Assembly: GCA_903879775.1 (NCBI GenBank)
Contig: CAIRMY010000097.1
Span: 1-6,757, forward strand
DNA: 6,757 bases
Origin: an uncultured Bacteroidota bacterium
Lineage (GTDB): Bacteria; Bacteroidota; Bacteroidia; NS11-12g; UBA955
Direction of reading: 5' to 3'
Shown: positions 1-5,044 of the stretch, piece after piece
How the letters are laid out: every line of letters begins with the position of its first letter
How positions within the stretch are numbered: position 1 is the stretch's first letter
Notes under the pieces: generated by a model
Told to the model about the DNA's origin: nothing
The model's database searches: none
The model's input: only the letters and a program-made list of their open reading frames with translations
Made by a program: the position numbers and the translations under genes

Positions 1-178
1 GAAAAGCCATAAACACATTTCCCACTGAGTCTGTTGTGGGCAATAATTTATTGTGTGATTCAGTAAATTTCAGCGCCGTCCCGGATGAATAGTACCCTGT
101 ATTCCAAGAGGGTTTCTGTTGGCCGGTTAATCGACCAGTCAACAATGAAATAGCTGCAAATAAAATATAGTTTCTCAT
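1..178 (-). CDS. Exported protein of unknown function, N-terminal part only (cut by window edge)
   Basis: An open frame on the minus strand starts at ATG 178-176 and stays open to base 1, giving 59 codons with the C-terminus outside the window. The protein begins MRNYILFAAISLLTGRLTGQ, a short basic n-region and a hydrophobic core of about 12 residues, read as a Sec signal peptide probably cut near G19/Q20. The mature part seen here is polar (PSWNTGYYSSGTALKF...) with no recognisable domain. The start lies 15 bases after the stop of the Cys-rich gene at 194-691 on the same strand, so the two are probably co-transcribed. An AAGGAAA stretch lies about 20 bases upstream of the ATG, too far for a normal ribosome binding site. 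Coding status rests on the open frame, signal peptide and close spacing. Function is unknown. Confidence 0.72.
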   Translation of the reverse strand, partial: MRNYILFAAISLLTGRLTGQQKPSWNTGYYSSGTALKFTESHNKLLPTTDSVGNVFMAF

Positions 179-193
179 GCGAATTGGTTGTTT

Positions 194-691
194 TTAATTT
201 CCTTGAGGTGGGCAATAATTGCCGAAAGGGCGTGGATCTGTTACATCAATTTTTTCTGCAGCTTCATCTATTTGTATTATAGCACATCCACAACTAATAC
301 AATATGGATAAAATGGATATATACCTCCTGGAGGATCACTGCAACAAATCATATCGCCATGTTCTAGTGGCACACCATTAACACATAAAAGTAAACTTGC
401 TCTTGTTAAGCAGCCTGGAGGAGAACCTACCCACCCGGTATTAACATTGCAAAATGGGGGTGATGCATAAGTGTATGATTTTGATGGTCTATTCCAACAA
501 CCATAGAAAGAGACAGTCCCATAATTCGTTTGGCATGTTTTCAGTCCACTTGGAGCGCATTTGAATCCGATATTCAGATTCCTTATGCAATCTAGTTCCC
601 ATGATATCTCCCAGAGGCAAGTTTGGGAATGTAACTTACTTGAAGTCGATAAAATTAAAATCAATGTAAATTTCAGTAGTGTTTTATTCAT
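194..691 (-). CDS. Secreted cysteine-rich protein of unknown function (165 aa)
   Basis: Residues 1-22 form a Sec signal peptide (MNKTLLKFTLILILSTSSKL, then HS), with likely cleavage before Q23, a common pattern in Bacteroidota. The mature ~143-residue chain holds 14 cysteines (25, 35, 45, 53, 65, 81, 94, 103, 116, 117, 131, 134, 136, 160). The number is even, as would fit seven disulfides in an extracytoplasmic protein. It is also rich in Pro, Gly and aromatic residues (SPPGC, SDPPGG, YPFYPYC), includes a CxxCxC cluster at 131-136 and ends NYCPPQGN. No metal-enzyme or known adhesin signature is seen. The start is the only ATG giving a complete signal peptide. The gene is followed 15 bases later by a second exported-protein gene, suggesting a two-gene secreted-protein operon. 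It could be a small surface or matrix protein, or a toxin-like disulfide-rich protein; neither can be shown from the sequence. I do not recognise the family. Confidence 0.8.
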   Translation of the reverse strand: MNKTLLKFTLILILSTSSKLHSQTCLWEISWELDCIRNLNIGFKCAPSGLKTCQTNYGTVSFYGCWNRPSKSYTYASPPFCNVNTGWVGSPPGCLTRASLLLCVNGVPLEHGDMICCSDPPGGIYPFYPYCISCGCAIIQIDEAAEKIDVTDPRPFGNYCPPQGN

Positions 692-1021
692 TGGATATGT
701 TTTTAGTTGCCACTTTGGTTGATGATGTTGATTTTGGCGATTAATTCAATTTTTTTATGGTTATTGTATGTTATGTAATTGAGTAAAATTTATCATTTTT
801 TTAAGAGTGATTTTTTATTTTATTGAATTTATATGTATTTAATTTTTTTAAATAATTATTTGTTTGACGATGGATTTGTATGGTTTTACCTCAATTTGTT
901 TTATGCTCTGTGCTTTTTTAAATTAATCCTGAAAAATCACATTTGTTTAATTTGGGGTTTTATCTATTTGATCTTTTGGGCATCAAGCTAAATATATTAA
1001 ATGCTAAATTAATTGAATATT

Positions 1022-1078
1022 CCAAACAGCTTCGCCACCTCAGTCACATAGCTATGTGCGAACTGCGTTGCGGTTTGT
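1022..1078. repeat. GC-richer imperfect palindrome around a perfect 14-bp core
   Basis: The centre CACATAGCTATGTG (1045-1058) is a perfect 14-bp palindrome. Symmetry continues imperfectly outward: CAGT (1041-1044) pairs with ACTG (1062-1065) across a 3-base bulge, 8 of 12 positions match between 1033-1044 and the complement of 1062-1073, and CAAAC (1023-1027) pairs with GTTTG (1073-1077). The element is clearly more GC-rich than the surrounding AT-rich DNA. It lacks a clean T-tract directly after the stem, so it is not a standard intrinsic terminator. It could be a dispersed REP- or MITE-like repeat, a structured RNA element or a protein binding site. The symmetry is seen directly; the role is unknown. 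Confidence 0.55.
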
Positions 1079-1132
1079 CCCAATTAAGGAAATTTTTCGC
1101 ATCGCAATTTTGAGTAAATATTTCGATTTGAA

Positions 1133-1150
1133 TTGATGAAAATTCATCAA
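1133..1150. promoter_or_regulatory. Palindromic site TTGATGAA-AA-TTCATCAA, downstream copy
   Basis: Two perfect 8-bp inverted half-sites are separated by 2 bp, about 40 bases beyond the stop of the response regulator gene. The same half-sites with the same spacing recur at 3456-3473, upstream of the operon's first gene. NarL-family response regulators are known to bind inverted heptamers with a 2-bp spacer (7-2-7 layout), so this is a candidate binding site for the regulator encoded next to it. It lies roughly 440 bases upstream of the Cys-rich gene, which is read in the same direction. It could instead be an element marking the end of a mobile cassette. Confidence 0.5.
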
Positions 1151-1166
1151 TAATTGAGAATTTTTT

Positions 1167-1191
1167 AAAATAAAAATTTCAAAGATTTGAA
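1167..1191 (-). terminator. Weak hairpin with T-rich tail after the response regulator gene
   Basis: Directly after the stop codon at 1194-1192, the minus strand reads TTCAAATCTTTGAA (1191-1178), an A/T-rich inverted repeat, followed by ATTTTTATTTT. The position and the T-rich tail suit an intrinsic terminator. However, the stem is only 5 usable base pairs with a single G-C pair, so it would be weak. Transcription may run on to the symmetrical site at 1133-1150 or further. Confidence 0.3.
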
Positions 1192-1797
1192 TTATTCCTC
1201 CCAGAAGATAAATCTGCGAGTTAATTCTTGGAATCCGCACAAGTTTCTTTCCAATGCACGGGCTCGATGGTTCCTTACAGTAACGGGTTTTAGATGCAAG
1301 AGTTCGGCAACTTCATCTGTATTAAGGCCGTTATTATATGCCTTTAATATTCTTATTTCGGCTTTCGAAAGTAATGGTCTCGGTGTGTCTGTGTCGTCCT
1401 TGATGAACTGTTCCTGCTCAACTTCAGGACATAAGTAATTTTCGGAAGCAATTAATTTTCTAATCCCTGTTAAAAGATCTTCTGTTCTTGAACCTTTCGA
1501 TACATAGCCAGTAATTTTCATTGATTTCAATGAATCAATTAGAGATTTATTTATATAAGAACTGAAGACCATGTATGGGATTTCATTTTTACAACAAAAT
1601 TCAGGTATAACTAAGCTTTTGCCTGATTTGATTTGAAGATCACAAATAACCCGATCTATTTGATTTGATTTTAAAATTAAAAGCGCATTTTCAACAGAGT
1701 ACGTTTTAATTATTTCGACATTGGATTCAGTTTGCTTTATTAGAGATTCTAGGAATTCTAAAATAACTGGATGGTCATCGATTATAAGAAATGTCAT
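1192..1797 (-). CDS. NarL/LuxR-family response regulator (201 aa)
   Basis: A two-component DNA-binding regulator acting in the cytosol. The N-terminal receiver domain (about 1-118) begins MTFLIIDDHP with the acidic pair D7/D8, has the phospho-acceptor D53 in VICDL, the switch Ser in VFSS (79/80) and the conserved Lys K101 in GYVSKGS. A short linker (about 119-140) leads to a LuxR-type helix-turn-helix (about 143-195): LSKAEIRILKAYNNGLNTDE, then the recognition region LKPVTVRNHRARAL. All key receiver residues are present, so it should accept a phosphoryl group. Its ATG overlaps the last base of the kinase stop codon (TAATG), implying translational coupling and making the upstream kinase its natural partner. 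It is the last gene of the operon. Two palindromes of 8-2-8 layout flank the operon and are candidate targets. The length is typical of the family. Confidence 0.93.
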   Translation of the reverse strand: MTFLIIDDHPVILEFLESLIKQTESNVEIIKTYSVENALLILKSNQIDRVICDLQIKSGKSLVIPEFCCKNEIPYMVFSSYINKSLIDSLKSMKITGYVSKGSRTEDLLTGIRKLIASENYLCPEVEQEQFIKDDTDTPRPLLSKAEIRILKAYNNGLNTDEVAELLHLKPVTVRNHRARALERNLCGFQELTRRFIFWEE

Positions 1798-2549
1798 TAG
1801 ACGATATTGAAGGTGATGTTTTCATGATTGTATCCATCTTCCGAATGCTTTCTGAGTTTGGCATCTAACAGACGCATTCTCTCTCCAATAATGAAAGAAC
1901 CTCTACCACTTTGAAAATATGAATTTCTTGTAATTTTATTCGTTTCTGAATTCCGGTATGTGAAATTGAGGTTGACCGATTTATGGTCATGATAAATTTG
2001 AAATGCAATCCAGTTAGCTTTGCCATGGTTTATGATATTGGAAAGCATTTCTTGACTTAAACGGAACATTTGATGCAATTGCTTTTGAGATAATTCTATG
2101 TCGAACTCTATCTCCAATTCAACATGAATTGGTCCAACACTCATCGCATTGGCGAGGCCTTTGAAGCTATCTTTCCAATTGTCTACCATGAGTTCTCTGG
2201 GATAAATGTTCTCAACCAAACTTCGGAGCGAAAAGTGTAAATCACCAATCAGTAACTGAGCAGTTTTTAATTCATTCAAAGCGCGTTGATTGGTTTGCAA
2301 TCTGGCGGCCTCATGCAAGGTGTTGCGTACTTGTGTTAGTGAAAAACCAATTTGGTCATGTATGTCATTGGCTATTCGTTTACGTTCGTTTTCTACACCG
2401 TTAAAATTCATTTGGAAAAGTCTCTTAACTGCGGTTGAATAACGCCGAAGCATTAAATAACTAATCACAATTGAACTAATCAGTAGTATAAATGCCGGGA
2501 TAATTATAGCGGCTAAATTAATTAAAAAATAATCTTCTGAGATTTGCAT
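1797..2549 (-). CDS. Sensor histidine kinase, HisKA_3 type, one TM helix, no sensor domain, degenerate ATP site
   Basis: A 250-residue membrane-bound kinase of the NarX/LiaS/DesK class, which pairs with NarL-type regulators. One hydrophobic helix spans about 8-34, with almost nothing outside the membrane. Next comes the dimerisation/phosphotransfer region with the H-box ERKRIANDIHDQIG (phospho-acceptor H64), then an ATP-binding domain. The N-box is present as RLSQEMLSNIINHGKA (163-178, with E167 and N171). The usual G1 motif DxGxG is replaced by YRNSETNK near 198-205, while a G2-like GRGSFIIGERM remains (216-226). The adenine-contacting Asp therefore seems missing, so activity could be altered. 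The start at 2549 is kept because a later Met would remove the TM helix; it overlaps the upstream membrane-protein gene by 32 bases. With no sensor of its own, the input may come from that membrane protein. The kinase class is confident; the activity is uncertain. Confidence 0.88.
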   Translation of the reverse strand: MQISEDYFLINLAAIIIPAFILLISSIVISYLMLRRYSTAVKRLFQMNFNGVENERKRIANDIHDQIGFSLTQVRNTLHEAARLQTNQRALNELKTAQLLIGDLHFSLRSLVENIYPRELMVDNWKDSFKGLANAMSVGPIHVELEIEFDIELSQKQLHQMFRLSQEMLSNIINHGKANWIAFQIYHDHKSVNLNFTYRNSETNKITRNSYFQSGRGSFIIGERMRLLDAKLRKHSEDGYNHENITFNIV

Positions 2550-3111
2550 TGATGATGATTATCATTGTTGTAAAAACTATATAGTCGCCAATGGAGAAAT
2601 AAATGAGTAGTTTGGAATTTGCCCAGTCTTGGCCAACTTGAGCTAATGTGTACTCCTGCGCTGCAAAGTAAATATAGGCTGTAATAGGTATTAAAACTAC
2701 AGTGATTCTCCTTTGATTTGAAGATTTTAATAAATTGTTTTTAATTTCAAATAGTAAAATCAGCATAGTAAGTATGAAGCAAATTTGGATTAGGGCCTTG
2801 GAATCTATTAAAAAGAGTGTTATGCCAATGGAAATTATTCCGAGGAATTGTTTAGTTGGCGCAATATTTTTTGTAAAACAATGCGCCAAAAATATTGAAG
2901 CTACATTGGAATAATAGAAATTATCTCCATCACAAGGTATGCAAGAGAGCCAATTGTCCAATACGAGAATTAAAATAAATCCTAATATGGATGGTTGGAA
3001 GGATCCTTTTTTTAACTTCTTTTTCGTAATAAAATAATAGATTAAACGCAGGGCCGTAATATTTAATAAAATATTATTCGTCCAATTGTTTAACGATATT
3101 AAAAGTTCCAC
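2518..3111 (-). CDS. Polytopic membrane protein of unknown function in a signalling operon (197 aa, GTG start)
   Basis: A hydrophobic protein with about six to seven predicted helices (roughly 12-29, 41-56, 66-80, 88-103, 106-123, 136-152, 166-188) and basic loops such as TKKKLKKG (29-36) and NQRR (132-135). A CIPC motif (C57/C60) follows the second helix, and further cysteines are C78 and C111. The frame has no suitable ATG. I chose GTG 3111-3109, whose first base is the last base of the small-protein stop (TAGTG) and which gives MELLISLNNW. A TTG at 3150 would add 13 residues and enlarge the overlap. The 3' end overlaps the kinase gene by 32 bases. Sitting between a small Cys-tailed protein and a kinase lacking a sensor domain, it is a good candidate for the signal-receiving component. 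From memory, membrane proteins of this size sit next to similar CPP-tailed small proteins in other Bacteroidota, but I cannot verify this here. Confidence 0.8.
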   Translation of the reverse strand: MELLISLNNWTNNILLNITALRLIYYFITKKKLKKGSFQPSILGFILILVLDNWLSCIPCDGDNFYYSNVASIFLAHCFTKNIAPTKQFLGIISIGITLFLIDSKALIQICFILTMLILLFEIKNNLLKSSNQRRITVVLIPITAYIYFAAQEYTLAQVGQDWANSKLLIYFSIGDYIVFTTMIIIINANLRRLFFN

Positions 3112-3410
3112 TACATCAACGGAGAGTTTGGTGGGCAGTAATAAGGGCAATGCTTCGATTCTCCCAAGATTATACCATTGGTCATGTCATTGCCGTTATT
3201 ATCAACTCCAACGACAACAATACTGAGAGTATTATTGTTGTTGAGGCTGAAATAGGTTCTGATTTCCGCCACTCCTGGTTGAGATAGTAACTGGTTGTAG
3301 GCGTCTTTGTCAATAGCGCAAGATTTAGTAAGCCCTTGGAACTGAAGTGAATTCTGAAATGCATGGGTTTCAGTTGACGCTTGAGATAATGGAATGATAT
3401 TATTTGACAT
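3111..3410 (-). CDS. Small cytosolic protein with C-terminal CPYYCPP tail, first gene of signalling operon (99 aa)
   Basis: The protein starts MSNNIIPLSQAS and has no signal peptide or membrane helix. A compact mixed alpha/beta body includes CAIDKDAYNQLLSQPGVAEI (31-50), RTYFSLNN and a beta-strand pair TLSIVVVGVDNNGNDM (61-76). It ends in HCPYYCPPNSPLM with C88 and C92. I recall a widespread uncharacterised Bacteroidota group of about 100-130 residues with the same pattern (an AID/FD..A..I/L stretch, an IRxYxxx strand, an IVGVDxxGxDM motif and a CPPxCPPxSPL tail). That link is recognition from memory, not a search. The start ATG at 3410 is preferred over upstream in-frame ATGs (3473, 3470) because those lie in the palindrome and add an unlikely N-terminus. 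A -7-like motif lies just upstream. The stop overlaps the GTG of the membrane-protein gene. Function unknown; possible roles are ligand, redox or metal sensor, or regulated substrate of the neighbouring signalling proteins. Confidence 0.83.
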   Translation of the reverse strand: MSNNIIPLSQASTETHAFQNSLQFQGLTKSCAIDKDAYNQLLSQPGVAEIRTYFSLNNNNTLSIVVVGVDNNGNDMTNGIILGESKHCPYYCPPNSPLM

Positions 3411-3426
3411 AGTAGTGTTGAGATGG

Positions 3427-3434
3427 CAAAAATA
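3427..3434 (-). promoter_or_regulatory. Candidate Bacteroidota-type -7 promoter element for the signalling operon
   Basis: On the minus strand, bases 3434-3427 read TATTTTTG, an exact match to the Bacteroidota -7 consensus TAnnTTTG. It lies 16 bases before the ATG at 3410, so the leader would be only about 10 bases long. No clean TTTG -33 box is seen; a TTTT stretch lies 17 bases upstream and abuts the inside of the palindrome at 3452-3477. A regulator bound to the palindrome would therefore sit at or just upstream of the -33 region. Confidence 0.4.
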
Positions 3435-3451
3435 GCTTGTGAACTTTTTGT

Positions 3452-3477
3452 AAAATTGATGAATATTCATCAATTTT
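3452..3477. promoter_or_regulatory. Perfect 26-bp palindrome in the divergent intergenic region, candidate operator
   Basis: Bases 3452-3477 equal their own reverse complement over all 26 positions: four A's, the core TTGATGAATATTCATCAA (3456-3473), then four T's. The core can be read as 8-bp half-sites around a 2-bp spacer. The same half-sites occur at 1133-1150 beyond the other end of the operon. The site lies between the divergent starts at 3410 (minus) and 3507 (plus), in a position to control both. As the adjacent operon encodes a NarL-type regulator, self-regulation is the simplest reading. Read as a hairpin, the T-tail is short, so a terminator is less likely. Confidence 0.6.
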
Positions 3478-3506
3478 CAATGATTTGTTGTGCGGTATTT
3501 CGTGCC

Positions 3507-5036
3507 ATGTTTAAAACTTTGAAAATTTTCCTATTCTTTGCAACTTTTCTAATCAGTTCCGCTAGTTGGAGTCAACAATTTGATGTGACGTTGACTCAAA
3601 TTACGGGAGGTTACACCTCTGACGATCCCGCAATTTTTAGGGAATTTATAACCTGTAAGTCCGTGAATTCGGGTAGGACAGTGTCAATAGGTACGGTAGA
3701 TGGAGCACCTGGGCCGCTAAGATGGTTTTTTAATGAAATTGATGCGTCGGGTGTGAAAGTATCAACAAATTGCAGAGAAATCAAATCTTCACCTAATACA
3801 CAATTCATTGTTTTAATGGATATCAAGCCTTTAAAGAGCAATTTAGGATATGTAGCTTGCGGATACCAGTTCTCAAATACGAGTCCAAATATTTTTAAAC
3901 CATTGTCAATTTTGTTCGATGTCACTGGTGTGCCATTAAAAGGCTATACCTATAATGATTCTGGTATTTTTAGTAGGGTCATTGAGAGCCCAACAGGTGA
4001 TTTCATATTTGTTGGTGCCAAGGGGAATTCTGCATTTATTAAAAATGCAAATCGTACGGCTCTGATTGTCAAGACCTATCCTTCTCTGATTGAGAATTAT
4101 TATATTACAATTCCGGGGGTTGTATCCACCGAGTCCTATGATTTAATAAGCGATTTGGCTATTAAATCTGATGATAGTTTGATTGTAGCAGGTTCTATCA
4201 CCGCAATTTGCAATGTTGGTAGTGGTTTGAGAGTACAGTCGGTTCTGATGTGTTTAAACCCAAATAATGGCGTAATACATTGGCAACAGAATTTATTTAA
4301 TACAAATTATGTTTCGCCTAAAATCACACTTGAAAATGATACGTTGTATACAATCTTTAATTCAGGGCCTCCCAACAGGGCTGCTTTTTGTGTTATTTCG
4401 GCCATCAACGGAACTTTATTAGGAGGGCGTCAAATCAAATTGGATGCTGTTATAAATTGTCAAAATGATTTAATCAATACTGATACAATGCTGTTTCAGA
4501 GTTTGATTGTTCGTTCACACAACCGTATTTTCTTGTCTGGAAAAGTAATACATCAAAGTGGTCAATTTCCGTTCGATATTGAATTTTCGAAATCGAATTA
4601 TTCTGTAAAATATTCCAACATTTATTTTAATAAATATAAATCACCTAATTTTGATGGGATGAGTTATTCGAATTATAGCATTAGTTCTGGTTGTTTGACT
4701 GGTTCAACAATTTTACCATTGTTTTCCGTCAACTCGAGTACGTTAAATTCTAACGATACTGTCTCTACCATTGCGGCTACAACATTCGCAGCCACCTTAG
4801 CGGGTCCTTATTACTTATATTACCCTTGGTCATTCACCAATAATTATTCAATCATCACGGGGAAAAGTACCGCCACAGTTAATTTTAGTGCTCTCCCGAG
4901 TACAAGTTCTACAACTTTAACTGTTAAAACACCCAGCATAAGGCAATGGTCTGGTTTTGGTTTGATTCATACATCGCATCCCGTCAATCAAGATGGTTGT
5001 AATACCTATAAAACGCCATGTGATTGCAATCATTAA
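3507..5036 (+). CDS. Secreted protein with propeller-like repeats, function unknown (509 aa)
   Basis: The frame is open from 3423, but I place the start at ATG 3507 because it begins a clean signal peptide (MFKTLKIFLFFATFLISSAS, then WS), probably cut before Q23. The next in-frame ATG upstream is at 3480, and earlier ones lie in or before the palindrome. The mature part has recurring strand-like segments of the form polar-D/G-hydrophobic-x-V/S-G: GYVACGYQF (114-122), PTGDFIFVGAKGN (162-174), SDDSLIVAGS (221-230), RSHNRIFLSGKV (336-347). With LNPNNGVIHWQ (250-260) and the -SAINGTLLGGRQ stretch (298-309), these resemble PQQ- or delta-60-like beta-propeller repeats, though weakly. The C-terminal part is Ser/Thr-rich and ends GCNTYKTPCDCNH; no type IX secretion sorting domain is recognisable. 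It is followed after 8 bases by a large surface-protein gene, so the two probably form one operon. Exact function unknown. Confidence 0.82.
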   Translation: MFKTLKIFLFFATFLISSASWSQQFDVTLTQITGGYTSDDPAIFREFITCKSVNSGRTVSIGTVDGAPGPLRWFFNEIDASGVKVSTNCREIKSSPNTQFIVLMDIKPLKSNLGYVACGYQFSNTSPNIFKPLSILFDVTGVPLKGYTYNDSGIFSRVIESPTGDFIFVGAKGNSAFIKNANRTALIVKTYPSLIENYYITIPGVVSTESYDLISDLAIKSDDSLIVAGSITAICNVGSGLRVQSVLMCLNPNNGVIHWQQNLFNTNYVSPKITLENDTLYTIFNSGPPNRAAFCVISAINGTLLGGRQIKLDAVINCQNDLINTDTMLFQSLIVRSHNRIFLSGKVIHQSGQFPFDIEFSKSNYSVKYSNIYFNKYKSPNFDGMSYSNYSISSGCLTGSTILPLFSVNSSTLNSNDTVSTIAATTFAATLAGPYYLYYPWSFTNNYSIITGKSTATVNFSALPSTSSTTLTVKTPSIRQWSGFGLIHTSHPVNQDGCNTYKTPCDCNH

Positions 5037-5044
5037 CTTTGAAT

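Larger units (their letters stand above)
692..1191. other. AT-rich non-coding stretch between two minus-strand operons
   Basis: No convincing gene is seen in these 500 bases; the only longer frame in the area overlaps the end of the response regulator gene and has no protein-like character. Bases about 700-900 are extremely T-rich and nearly free of C on the plus strand, so the strand upstream of the Cys-rich gene is A-rich. This stretch presumably holds the promoter for the minus-strand gene starting at 691, but I found no full TAnnTTTG -7 motif in that orientation. Two structured elements stand out: an imperfect palindrome at 1022-1078 and a symmetrical site at 1133-1150, listed separately. 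I see nothing else. Confidence 0.7.

Noticed and set aside
36..220. The 13-mer GTGGGCAATAATT occurs twice, at 36-48 and 208-220, the second copy within a GGCAAT-A-ATTGCC inverted repeat.
   Set aside because: Both copies lie inside coding sequence, in different reading frames, and the match does not extend. It is most likely chance.
1052..1240. Minus-strand 62-codon frame overlapping the end of the response regulator gene.
   Set aside because: It spans the palindrome and AT-rich spacer in a different frame from the regulator and has no domain, signal or conserved look; treated as a shadow.
1521..1538. Inverted repeat TTGATT-TCAATG-AATCAA inside the response regulator gene.
   Set aside because: It lies within conserved coding sequence, and its arms and spacing differ from the paired palindromes outside; probably chance in AT-rich DNA.
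194..3150. A shared YCPP near the C-termini of the Cys-rich secreted protein (NYCPPQGN) and the small cytosolic protein (YYCPPNSPLM).
   Set aside because: Four residues only; one protein is exported and the other is not, and the rest is unrelated. Not enough to claim a common tail signal.
1133..3473. The idea that the operon is a transposon-like cassette bounded by inverted repeats.
   Set aside because: The repeats are each self-symmetrical rather than long terminal repeats, no transposase or integrase is present, and no target duplication is visible. Operators are the simpler reading.
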